38,257 nt of DNA, taken from contig JBAYMO010000018.1 in assembly GCA_041663485.1 (NCBI GenBank), forward strand, positions 1 to 38,257, given 5' to 3'. This document shows, in pieces, positions 15,485 to 23,932 of the stretch. The position numbers were made by a program, and so were the translations under genes. This DNA comes from 02-FULL-45-11b sp041663485 (GTDB lineage Bacteria > Patescibacteriota > Patescibacteriia > Buchananbacterales > UBA6539). The notes under the pieces were generated by a model. That model was not told where the DNA came from and ran no database searches. It worked only from the letters and a program-made list of their open reading frames with translations. Every line of letters starts with the position of its first letter. The stretch's first letter is position 1.

Positions 15485-16789
15485 ATGAGTAAATACGTAA
15501 TTAATGGCGGTAGAAAATTACACGGAACACTGACGACTAACACCTCCAAGAATGCGGCGGTGGTTTTGTTAAATGTCGCTTTATTAAATCGTGGTCAGAC
15601 TATTTTAAAAAACGTAGCCAAAATCGAAGAGGTTAATCGTATTCTTGAAGTATTACAAAGCATTGGTGTTAGTGTCAAATGGCAAGGTGGCAGTGATGTG
15701 GTGATTCAGCCGCCAAAAAAGATTGATTTGAAAAAATTAAATTATGAATCAGCGGTTAGAACTCGCAGTATTTTATTTTTTTTATCAATTATGTTGGGCT
15801 GGCAAAAGAAGTTTTTAGTGCCGCAGCCGGGTGGTTGTCGTTTGGGCAAGCGTACGGTTACGCCTCATCTTTTTGCCTTGCAAAATTTTGGCGTTAAAAT
15901 CAAAACTCTTTCCAAGTATTATGAAGTCGACGCGTCAAAATTGCACGCCGGTAAAGAAATAGTTTTATATGAATCCGGCGATACGGTAACGGAAAATGCA
16001 TTAATCGCGGCCGCTCAAGTGCCGGGCAGAACCGTGATTAAATTTGCGTCCGCCAATTATCAAGTTCAAGATCTTTGTTTTTTCTTGGAAAAGTTGGGCG
16101 TGAAAATTAAAGGCATCGGTTCAACCACGTTGGAAGTAATTGGTAAAAAGAGTTTTAATAAAAAATTAGTTTATGAAATTAGTGAAGACCCGATTGAATC
16201 AATGTTGTTTATTGCCATTGCCGCCACGACCAATTCTTCCATTACGATTAAACGTTGTCCGATTGAGTTTTTGGAACTGGAATTATTGAAATTGGAAAAG
16301 ATGGGCTGGAAATATAAAATTTTAAAAAAATACAAAGCCAAAAACGGCCGAACCTGGTTAGTTGATTTAAAAACGTTTCCCAGTCGCTTGGTCGCTTTGG
16401 ACGAAAAGATTTATGCCCGGCCATTTCCGGGTTTGAATATCGACAACCTTCCATTTTTTGTACCGATTGCGACTCAGGCCAAGGGCCGGACTTTGATTTT
16501 TGATTGGGTGTATGAGAATCGGGCGATTTATTATACCGAATTAAATCGTCTGGGTGCCAAAGTTGAGTTAGCTGATCCGCACCGAGTCTACGTTACCGGC
16601 CCGACCAAGTTAAAAGCCACGGAAGTTATTTGCCCGCCGGCCTTGCGCCCCTCAACTACCATTTTAGTCAGTATGCTAGCCGCCCCGGGCAAATCAATTT
16701 TGCATAGTGTTTATTCCATTGAAAGAGGGTATGAAGATTTGTGTAAAAGATTATCTTTGGTGGGAGCAAAAATAGAAAAATTTGATTAG
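15485..16789 (+). CDS. murA: MurA-like UDP-N-acetylglucosamine 1-carboxyvinyltransferase
   Basis: This 434-residue EPSP-synthase-fold enzyme would transfer enolpyruvate from PEP to UDP-GlcNAc at the start of peptidoglycan synthesis. The Lys22-Asn23 pair (TSKNAA), the catalytic loop PQPGGCRLGKR with Cys118 and Arg123, the Asp in PGLNIDNLPFF and the ending SIERGYEDLCKRL all match MurA. A cysteine at the fosfomycin position predicts a fosfomycin-type target. The insert around 16330 (YKAKNGRTWLVDLKTFP) makes it more divergent than typical MurA. It may be the only MurA or a second paralogue, which the window cannot settle. Confidence 0.85.
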   Translation: MSKYVINGGRKLHGTLTTNTSKNAAVVLLNVALLNRGQTILKNVAKIEEVNRILEVLQSIGVSVKWQGGSDVVIQPPKKIDLKKLNYESAVRTRSILFFLSIMLGWQKKFLVPQPGGCRLGKRTVTPHLFALQNFGVKIKTLSKYYEVDASKLHAGKEIVLYESGDTVTENALIAAAQVPGRTVIKFASANYQVQDLCFFLEKLGVKIKGIGSTTLEVIGKKSFNKKLVYEISEDPIESMLFIAIAATTNSSITIKRCPIEFLELELLKLEKMGWKYKILKKYKAKNGRTWLVDLKTFPSRLVALDEKIYARPFPGLNIDNLPFFVPIATQAKGRTLIFDWVYENRAIYYTELNRLGAKVELADPHRVYVTGPTKLKATEVICPPALRPSTTILVSMLAAPGKSILHSVYSIERGYEDLCKRLSLVGAKIEKFD

Positions 16790-16807
16790 TTAAATTATTT
16801 ATTTAGT

Positions 16808-18124
16808 ATGGAAATTTTTATCAGTTGGTTTAAACAAATTAAATCAAAATTATCCCAAAGAATAATCAGCGGCTATTTATTAGCTGGTCTTTTGATTTTA
16901 GTTTTTATTTTTGGGGTGGCTTTGGGTCAGCTGCAATTGCGTCAGCAAATTGAGGCCAAACAAAAAGACGGAACAGTCAAGAATATGGAAGAAAAGCCGC
17001 CCGAATTTTTAAGTAAAGACGTAGACTTCAAACAGTTTTGGCAAATTTGGCAGTACGTTAAAAGTAATTACGTCAAATCGGACATAAGCGATACCCAGCT
17101 TTTCTACGGCGCCCTGGAAGGCATGGTGGCTTCTTTGGGTGATCCCTATACGGTATTTTTCAATCCCGATATTTCTAAAAAATTTGATGAAGAGCTTTCC
17201 GGCAGCTTCGAGGGTATTGGTGCCGAAATTGGCAGAAAAAATGATCAAATTACCGTCATTGCACCTTTGCCCGGCACGCCCGCAGAAAAGGCCGGCCTTA
17301 AAGCCGGAGATATAATTTTAGCCATTGATGGCAAAGAGACTTCAACGATGTCTTTGGATTATGCAGTTTCCATTATTCGCGGTAATAAAGGCACCAAGGT
17401 TAAACTTTCGGTCTACACACCGGACAACGGCGGGACAGCCAAGGATTTGGAAATTACGCGTGAAAAAATTGAAATTGATAGTGTGAGAGTAACCAAGAAA
17501 ATTGACGGTCAGGAAAAAACTGACAAAAATGATACTCAAGATAATTTAATGTTACCCGGCAATATCGCCCATGTTGAATTATTATATTTTAATGAAAACA
17601 CTTTGGCTGATTGGGATCAGACCGTTTTAAAAGTTTTAGCTAATAATCCCAAGGGTATAATTTTAGATTTGAGAAACAATCCCGGTGGCTTTTTAACTAC
17701 GGCTATTCAAATTAGTGGTGAATGGCTTGATGGCAAAGTGGTGGTATCTGAACGATTACGCAGCGGCGAAAAAACCGATCACTACGCCAATCGCCAAGCA
17801 CGTTTAGCCGGTATTCCCACTGTGGTTTTAATTAATGGCGGTTCAGCCTCAGGCTCGGAAATTGTCGCGGGCGCGTTGCAAGATTATGGCGTAGCCAAAT
17901 TAGTGGGTGAAAAAAGTTTTGGTAAAGGCTCGGTTCAGGATTTGAAAGAATTTTCTGACGGCAGTTCGGTTAAATTAACAATTGCCGAATGGTTAACGCC
18001 TAATGGTAAAAATATTAACAAAGAGGGAATTAAGCCGGACGTGGAAGTGAAATTAACCAAAGAAGATTATGATGCCGGCAAAGACCCACAACTCGATAAA
18101 GCTTTGGAAATTCTTGCCCAATAA
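16808..18124 (+). CDS. S41 family C-terminal processing peptidase
   Basis: This 438-residue serine protease is anchored by an N-terminal helix (residues 19-41) and acts outside the cytoplasmic membrane. A PDZ domain (about 133-215: GIGAEIGRKNDQITVIAPL, then GLKAGDIILAIDGKE) binds the C-terminus of substrates. The Ser/Lys dyad is Ser348 in GGSASGSE and Lys373 in FGKGSVQ, 25 residues apart as in Tsp/CtpA. FNENTLADWDQ and LDLRNNPGG are further S41 landmarks. It probably trims or degrades envelope proteins. The next gene follows after 21 bases, so it may be cotranscribed with the start of the swivel-domain cluster. Confidence 0.94.
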   Translation: MEIFISWFKQIKSKLSQRIISGYLLAGLLILVFIFGVALGQLQLRQQIEAKQKDGTVKNMEEKPPEFLSKDVDFKQFWQIWQYVKSNYVKSDISDTQLFYGALEGMVASLGDPYTVFFNPDISKKFDEELSGSFEGIGAEIGRKNDQITVIAPLPGTPAEKAGLKAGDIILAIDGKETSTMSLDYAVSIIRGNKGTKVKLSVYTPDNGGTAKDLEITREKIEIDSVRVTKKIDGQEKTDKNDTQDNLMLPGNIAHVELLYFNENTLADWDQTVLKVLANNPKGIILDLRNNPGGFLTTAIQISGEWLDGKVVVSERLRSGEKTDHYANRQARLAGIPTVVLINGGSASGSEIVAGALQDYGVAKLVGEKSFGKGSVQDLKEFSDGSSVKLTIAEWLTPNGKNINKEGIKPDVEVKLTKEDYDAGKDPQLDKALEILAQ

Positions 18125-18145
18125 ATTATTTAGATAAATAATTCT

Positions 18146-18985
18146 ATGGAAAATGAAACAACACCCCATGAGTTGATTGAGGGAAAAGAAATAAGTGACG
18201 AAAGATTGGCTGAAATTAAAAAAATTTGTCAGTCCGTTGGTCGTATGGGTAAAGGAGATTTACCCCAAAATGATTTTTTAGATACCGTGACCGACGAAGA
18301 GCTGATTAACGCCTACTTGAATCATTCATTTCAGTATGAATTTAGTGAAGATGTGGGTGCTCTAAGGATTTTAATGATGAGGTCGGAAGCCGGAAAAAAA
18401 TTTGTCTATAAATTGGCAAAAGATTCCGACAGTTCAGCAATTATTACTTTAAGGTATACTGATGATGAAGAGGCGGCTAAAATTCTTTCGGATATTGTCA
18501 GTGATATTCGTCATAAAACAGAGTCAGGTGAATCCAGAACATATTTCCTCTATGCTATTTCAGCTATAAGATCACTGGTAAATAAGAATTATGGGTTTGT
18601 TGGTGATGAGCTCATTAAAGATACTTATGCAGAACGCCTGGAGGTTCGTGGGGTAGCCTTTTATGCTTTAAGAGGTAAACCTGGAGATCAAGTTACAAGA
18701 CGATTAATTGAAGGGGTAGCTCTTGATCGTGATGGCTGGAGCCAATTATCGGCAGTTCTAGCATTAAAAGATCGAGAAGGTGATGATGTTACCCAGGCTT
18801 TGATTAATGTAGCAAAAACTAAAAAAAATAATCGGGGCAATGAATTGAGATTGTGTGCTCTCTGGGCTTTGAAAGGTAGACAAGGTCAGGAGGTAGAAGA
18901 GGTATTAAGTCAAGCAAGTCCGGAAGAGTTGATTGAAGCAGATAAAATGGCAGAAAAGAAAATTCATACTCGAGAGTTGGATTAG
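18146..18985 (+). CDS. HEAT-like repeat protein of unknown function
   Basis: This soluble 279-residue protein is mostly helical. From about residue 165 it shows repeating helix pairs with a shared rhythm (VRGVAFYALRGKPGDQVTRRL, next LSAVLALKDREGDDVTQAL, next RLCALWALKGRQGQEVEEV), the look of HEAT or PBS-lyase-type repeats used as protein-binding scaffolds. The N-terminal half (residues 1-100) is acidic and unrecognised. It ends 19 bases before the start of the fusion protein, so it probably belongs to the same operon. A scaffold or regulator role is inferred from the repeats only. Confidence 0.6.
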   Translation: MENETTPHELIEGKEISDERLAEIKKICQSVGRMGKGDLPQNDFLDTVTDEELINAYLNHSFQYEFSEDVGALRILMMRSEAGKKFVYKLAKDSDSSAIITLRYTDDEEAAKILSDIVSDIRHKTESGESRTYFLYAISAIRSLVNKNYGFVGDELIKDTYAERLEVRGVAFYALRGKPGDQVTRRLIEGVALDRDGWSQLSAVLALKDREGDDVTQALINVAKTKKNNRGNELRLCALWALKGRQGQEVEEVLSQASPEELIEADKMAEKKIHTRELD

Positions 18986-19004
18986 ATTAATAATAATACT
19001 CAAT

Positions 19005-21065
19005 ATGGCCAATGAAAAAAAGTACAAACTTTATCTCGCGTCTGGGATCCGCCTTTGGACGTTATTTTTTAAAGATAAGTATGCTCCGCATTTTAATAAA
19101 AAAGTGGATCTATTTCAGCCGGCTTTAATTGACAAACAATACACCCGTGATCATAGATTGATTCCCATCCGAATTGCGACTAAAGACGTCGGGGAAATTA
19201 ATAAGTCTGACGCGGTATTGGCTTACATGAAAATGTATGATACGCAAGATAATGGTCCGGCTGGAACGGATAGCACCTGGGAATGCGGTTATGCGATTGG
19301 TAATGAAAAACCAACTATCATGTTGGTGGAGGATTTAGAGCATCTCGATTATTATACAGCTCAGTGGATGGTTACTTTTAGTATTGGGGCAATTTTAACC
19401 ACCAGCAAAGAAGTGGCGGATTTTGTCAAAAATTCCGACAAATTTACTCATACGGCCATTTTATATTGCCAAAGCGAGAAAGAATTTGAGGATAAGATTA
19501 TTGAGTATTTGGATAATTATTATAAATCCATTTATGCGCGCGAAGGGGTGATTAATTATCGAGTTGATGAAGAAATTAGGGCTTATGCCAAAAAGGATAA
19601 TATTATAGAGATTTTTAATTCTGGTAATGAAAATGGCAGCCTGTCAAAAAAATATCAATCTTTATTTGATAATGATTTCAAGGAGGTCTTAAAGATTAAA
19701 AATTTTAGCAGAAATGATTTTGTAAAAATTTGTGACGTTGAATTTAAGCGAGCAAAAATAATCAAAGAGATCATTAATAGCGATTATAATTCTGTCGTGC
19801 CTTGTTTGAAATATTGTATTAGCACGTACTTAAAGAATTTTGAAGGTAATAAAAATATAAATGATGTGGCCAAAATGGTTGAATATTGGTTATCAATTCC
19901 CGCCCAAGAAATTAAAGGCAGAAAACAAGGAAAGAAAAAAACTCGGCCAACTATTTTTTATGAATTGTACGATTTGGTCAGTCATCATATCGTAATGTCT
20001 GAGCGTTTTTTCCCCGAAGATTTCGTTTATAAAATTGGCGCCGTAATCGAGGTTTACAATTGGTTAAATACTTATGCCATTGATGATGTGTTCGATAATT
20101 CATCGACTCGACAAGGCCACAATACTTTGCATGTTCAATATCAAAGCCGCAGGAATGCGATTTTACTTGGTTCAATCGGGCATTGTTTGTCCTTATTGCT
20201 TTTACACCAATTAACGGCGCAAAAGCCCGAAGTGGGAAAAAAATTAATTTACGCTCTAAACGATGTCCAGTATGTGATGTATCGGGGGCAGATTATTGAT
20301 ATTGACTTAACATTTGATAATGAAAAAAAATTAAAAGCGTTTGTAAAAAGCCATAATTTGAGAACAGCTATAACTAAGTATTTCTCGCGCATTTATGGCA
20401 TTTGTGGGTCTTTTTATGAGGAAATTGGCCGTATGGCGGTAAAATCAACCAATGTTGCGGCGCAATTTTATAATGCCGAAGAAGCAGAACAAGCTTGTAT
20501 TATTATTGCTAAGCTCTTTGGGCAAGTTCAAATGATTAGAAACGATTTGGGTGATTTAATCTTTCCTGAACAGTTGTCAAAGATGGGTAAGGGGTTAAAA
20601 GATACTTCGCACAATGATGTAATTGAAGGTAAGCTAACTCTGCCGATTATTTACGCTTTATTTAATGAAAAAACTGATAAAAATGACAAGGATCGCCTGA
20701 TTAAATTTTTAGTCAAAGGAAATCTGAGCCCTAAAGAAAAATTAGAAGTCAGTCGGATTATTTGGGAAAGTGGGGCCATTGAGTATTGCATGCAGTTTGT
20801 AGAACTTTACGCTAAATTAGTTCGCGAGCAGTTTGTTCGGCATATCAGTGAAACCCCGACCAGATTAAAATGGATAATAAAATTAATGGATGTTACAACA
20901 TTAATCAATATTTCATTTCGTCAGCTGGCAATTGATAAAAAATGGCGTAAGTTGGAGCCGCAGATATTAGATGACGATTTGGTTGAAAAAATATTTTTTA
21001 TCTGCGAAAGAAATAATTTCTTAAAGGAGTTCATAAATGAAAATCGACATCAATCCGCGTCATGA
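19005..21065 (+). CDS. Fusion: nucleoside 2-deoxyribosyltransferase-like + isoprenyl diphosphate synthase-like
   Basis: This is a 686-residue two-domain protein. Residues 7-170 resemble nucleoside 2-deoxyribosyltransferases: YKLYLASG, then SDAVLAYM and TDSTWECGYAIGNEKP with Asp89 and Glu93 in the usual catalytic setting. Residues 300-620 follow the isoprenyl diphosphate synthase plan: RP (314-315), the first Asp-rich motif DDVFD (360-364) with RQG, GQIIDID, and then NDLGD (513-517) with EGKLTLPII (541-549). The first Asp of the second motif is Asn, which may alter catalysis. I know of no described protein with this pairing. A frame open from 18933 adds 24 residues, but MANEKKYKLYLASG is the natural domain start. 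It overlaps the next gene by 29 bases. Confidence 0.75.
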   Translation: MANEKKYKLYLASGIRLWTLFFKDKYAPHFNKKVDLFQPALIDKQYTRDHRLIPIRIATKDVGEINKSDAVLAYMKMYDTQDNGPAGTDSTWECGYAIGNEKPTIMLVEDLEHLDYYTAQWMVTFSIGAILTTSKEVADFVKNSDKFTHTAILYCQSEKEFEDKIIEYLDNYYKSIYAREGVINYRVDEEIRAYAKKDNIIEIFNSGNENGSLSKKYQSLFDNDFKEVLKIKNFSRNDFVKICDVEFKRAKIIKEIINSDYNSVVPCLKYCISTYLKNFEGNKNINDVAKMVEYWLSIPAQEIKGRKQGKKKTRPTIFYELYDLVSHHIVMSERFFPEDFVYKIGAVIEVYNWLNTYAIDDVFDNSSTRQGHNTLHVQYQSRRNAILLGSIGHCLSLLLLHQLTAQKPEVGKKLIYALNDVQYVMYRGQIIDIDLTFDNEKKLKAFVKSHNLRTAITKYFSRIYGICGSFYEEIGRMAVKSTNVAAQFYNAEEAEQACIIIAKLFGQVQMIRNDLGDLIFPEQLSKMGKGLKDTSHNDVIEGKLTLPIIYALFNEKTDKNDKDRLIKFLVKGNLSPKEKLEVSRIIWESGAIEYCMQFVELYAKLVREQFVRHISETPTRLKWIIKLMDVTTLINISFRQLAIDKKWRKLEPQILDDDLVEKIFFICERNNFLKEFINENRHQSAS

Positions 21066-22497
21066 ATTATTTAGGTGGGGGCCAATTGATGGTAAATTAA
21101 TTTATCCGGATTTTTTCAATATTGCTTTTATAAAATTTCAAAAGAATTTTGTCAGTTGTCCTGATGTATTGTGGATAATGAATAGTGATAGAATGATTTG
21201 TATATTTGATAGTCAGTCTTTGATTAAAAATGGCCGGAAAAATTTCATCCAGTTTATTCTTAATGATCAGGAATTTAAAAATAGTTTTCGGCGTTGGCAG
21301 GATGTTCTAAAAAAATGGCTTAAATATCAGAAGACGATATCGGCGGGTAAATTATCAGAATTGAGTAATCGGCAATTGTATTTGACATATAAACGATGGT
21401 TAAATAATTATTTAGATTTTTGGACATTAGGTTTATTGCCTGAAGTGGCTAGTCTAGGAGGGGAAGCAATTTTAAGAGAAGGATTGCAATCAACCCTGCC
21501 CGCCAATGATTTTATTAAAGTTTTTGAAAGATTGTCAGCGCCAAAAAGTCTTTCTTTTTATCAAAAATCTGATTTAGATTTATTAAAGTTATCACGGTAT
21601 AAAAATAATCCGACTTTGTTTGAAAAAAAATTAAGCCAGCATCAAAAGAAATATTTCTGGATACTTAATAGTTACCATTACACTCAAGTTTTAAGTAATA
21701 AATATTTTAGGCAGGAATTACTTAAATTTAAATCAAGCGATATCAATAAAAAAATTAAAGAATTAAAAAATTATTCTAGTAAAATTACTAATGAAAAAAA
21801 GTTATTAGAAAAAAAATATAAATTAAGTAAAGAGATTATTAAGATGGCTCAAAGGCTGTCTTTTTGTATTAGTTGGCAAGATTCAAGAAAGTATTATATT
21901 TTTTTAGCCAATCACTACGTTGATATTTTTTTGCATGAATTTTCCCGACGTTATCGTATCGATTTTAAAGCCTTACAGTATTACGGCGGGTGGGAGCTAT
22001 TAGATTTAGCCAGAGATCAAAAGAAACTGTCTGAGCAAGAAATATCCCGAAGATTTAAAAACCTGGTTGTCCACTACAGCCAAAAAAATAATGATTTAGA
22101 ATATATTTCCGGTTCGGCCGCCAAAAAGATTATTTCACTATACTCAAACACTAAAATAAATAAAAAGATTAATGAATTAAAGGGGGTAGTGGTTAGCCGC
22201 GGACAAACTATTTATGGTCGTGTAAGAATTTTGACTTCTTCAAAGGAATTTTATCAAATGAAAAAAGATGAAATTTTAGTCGCTCCCATGACTTCACCGG
22301 AATATATTGTGGCCATTAAAAAAGCGGCGGCGATTGTAACAGACGAAGGCGGCATGACTTGCCACGCGGCCATTGTTTCGCGCGAGCTGGGGATTCCGTG
22401 CGTCGTGGGAACAAAAATTGCTACTCAGGTTTTTAAAACCGGCGATTGGGTGGAAGTTGATACTAAAAAGGGGGTTGTTAAAATTTATGAAAAATAA
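21037..22497 (+). CDS. PEP-utiliser swivel-domain protein, paralogue 1 (no ATP-grasp)
   Basis: This 486-residue protein has an unrecognised N-terminal part (1-100), a helical middle domain (100-350) and a C-terminal phosphohistidine swivel domain (390-486). The swivel holds VTDEGGMTCHAAIVSRELG with the phosphoryl-accepting His at about 443 and GIPCVVGTKIAT after it. The middle domain has KKYFW (204-208) and WQDSRK (280-285) followed by an arginine-rich helix, resembling the substrate domain of rifampicin phosphotransferase and PEP-synthase-like proteins. No ATP-binding domain is present. It has a clear Shine-Dalgarno sequence (AAAGGAG), overlaps the fusion gene by 29 bases and the next gene by 11. 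The likely role is to carry phosphate from an ATP-grasp partner to an unknown acceptor. Confidence 0.8.
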   Translation: MKIDINPRHELFRWGPIDGKLIYPDFFNIAFIKFQKNFVSCPDVLWIMNSDRMICIFDSQSLIKNGRKNFIQFILNDQEFKNSFRRWQDVLKKWLKYQKTISAGKLSELSNRQLYLTYKRWLNNYLDFWTLGLLPEVASLGGEAILREGLQSTLPANDFIKVFERLSAPKSLSFYQKSDLDLLKLSRYKNNPTLFEKKLSQHQKKYFWILNSYHYTQVLSNKYFRQELLKFKSSDINKKIKELKNYSSKITNEKKLLEKKYKLSKEIIKMAQRLSFCISWQDSRKYYIFLANHYVDIFLHEFSRRYRIDFKALQYYGGWELLDLARDQKKLSEQEISRRFKNLVVHYSQKNNDLEYISGSAAKKIISLYSNTKINKKINELKGVVVSRGQTIYGRVRILTSSKEFYQMKKDEILVAPMTSPEYIVAIKKAAAIVTDEGGMTCHAAIVSRELGIPCVVGTKIATQVFKTGDWVEVDTKKGVVKIYEK

Positions 22498-23932
22498 GAT
22501 GATTCAGCAAGATAATTTTTTTATTCGAGATTGGGTGAAATTTAGTTTTAACGGCGTGCCGATATATCTAAATTTAACCGCCGATAGTGGTTTTAAAATG
22601 AAAAGGGAGCTTGGCTATGGTTACAGAAGTTTTTTGCTGTATTTTAAAGGTGGTTATAGTGAAATGAATTATGAGGCTAAAGACCTAGAATCCATTTGGC
22701 AGATTATTAACAAAAAATTAGGCCAAGATAAAAAATATTTATTAAAAATTAAGAATAAATATAACAAGACTTTTAGTACCCATAAAAATTTTTATTTAAA
22801 GCTAAACTGGTCAAAAATAAAAAATCTATCCGATGACGAATTGGTTAGAATTTTTAACCGATGCGTTACGGCTCAAATTGATTCTTGCGGTACAGCCCAT
22901 CTTTTGGATGCCGTTAGTATTGAAGGTGAAAAAATATTTCGTGAGTTACTTTTTAAAAGTTTAAATAACCAGGAAAAATTCAACAAGTATTTTCCTATTT
23001 TAATTATGCCTTCTAAGCCTGCCTTTGTGGCTTTGCAGGAAATTGATTTAGGAAAAATAAAAAATGAAATAAAATCAAAACAGGGTGAATTGTTAAATAA
23101 GCATTATAAAAAATATTTTTGGTTTCAAAATAGTTACGCCGGTTCTGCCGACCTTTCACTTGAGTATTTTCAGGAGAGTTTGAGAGATTTAAAAATTAAG
23201 AAATCAGTTAAGGCTGCAAATAAGAAAAAATTAATTAAAGTGCTGAAATTAAATTCTGAGATTAGAAATTTGATTGGCTTGATTGACTTTTGTATGGTTT
23301 GGCAGGACGAAAGAAAAGCAAATATCCTTATGGCTATTTCGTATCTTTCCTACGTTTTACAAGAAATTAGTCAAAGACTAAATATTGATTTAAAATCTTT
23401 AGTTTGCTTTTCGGCTAATGAGGCCAAAGCCATTAAATCGTTGAACGACTTTAAGCAGTCAGAAAAAATATTAAAGACTAGACGGGCTGGAGTATATTTT
23501 TTAGTTGAAAGAGGTCAGGAGAAGATTATTCAAGGTCAAAAGATAAAAGTTTTTTCCGCAAAGTATAAGAAAATTTTTAATCCCATTGTCCAGAATAAAA
23601 ATCGGATTACCGGGTTTATCGCCAATGGCGGAACGGCTATTGGTCGGGTTAAGATATGTAATAAAATTTCTGATCTCAGCAAATTTAAACTCGGAGATGT
23701 TTTGGTGACTTCAATGACCCGTCCGGAATTTTTGCCGGCTATTAAAAAAGCGTCAGCCATTATTACTGATGAGGGCGGCATTACTTCTCACGCCGCCATT
23801 ATTGCCCGCGAATTTAATATTCCGGCCGTGATTGGCACCAAGATTGGTACAAAAATTTTTAAAGATGGTATGTTAGTCGAGGTAAGAGCCAACCATGGAG
23901 CGATAAAAATAATTAATTATGGCAGCAAATAA
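22487..23932 (+). CDS. PEP-utiliser swivel-domain protein, paralogue 2
   Basis: This 481-residue protein has the same plan as paralogue 1. The N-terminal part (FSFNGVPIYLNLTADSGF) is clearly different, while the middle has LNKHYKKYFWFQNSYAG and VWQDERKANIL. The swivel domain carries ITDEGGITSHAAIIAREFN with His at about 435. Its N-terminal difference suggests a different ligand. The frame extends back to 22373 inside paralogue 1, but the upstream residues are just that gene's swivel domain read in another frame. The ATG at 22487 has a G-rich ribosome-binding stretch about 12 bases before it; 22499 is an alternative. It overlaps the next gene by 14 bases. Confidence 0.78.
   Translation: MKNKMIQQDNFFIRDWVKFSFNGVPIYLNLTADSGFKMKRELGYGYRSFLLYFKGGYSEMNYEAKDLESIWQIINKKLGQDKKYLLKIKNKYNKTFSTHKNFYLKLNWSKIKNLSDDELVRIFNRCVTAQIDSCGTAHLLDAVSIEGEKIFRELLFKSLNNQEKFNKYFPILIMPSKPAFVALQEIDLGKIKNEIKSKQGELLNKHYKKYFWFQNSYAGSADLSLEYFQESLRDLKIKKSVKAANKKKLIKVLKLNSEIRNLIGLIDFCMVWQDERKANILMAISYLSYVLQEISQRLNIDLKSLVCFSANEAKAIKSLNDFKQSEKILKTRRAGVYFLVERGQEKIIQGQKIKVFSAKYKKIFNPIVQNKNRITGFIANGGTAIGRVKICNKISDLSKFKLGDVLVTSMTRPEFLPAIKKASAIITDEGGITSHAAIIAREFNIPAVIGTKIGTKIFKDGMLVEVRANHGAIKIINYGSK

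Noticed and set aside
18933..19004. Upstream extension of the NDT-isoprenyl synthase fusion
   Set aside because: It overlaps the end of the HEAT-like gene. The NDT-like domain starts naturally at the ATG at 19005.
22373..22486. Upstream extension of paralogue 2
   Set aside because: These codons overlap the swivel domain of paralogue 1 in another frame and do not resemble any paralogue N-terminus.
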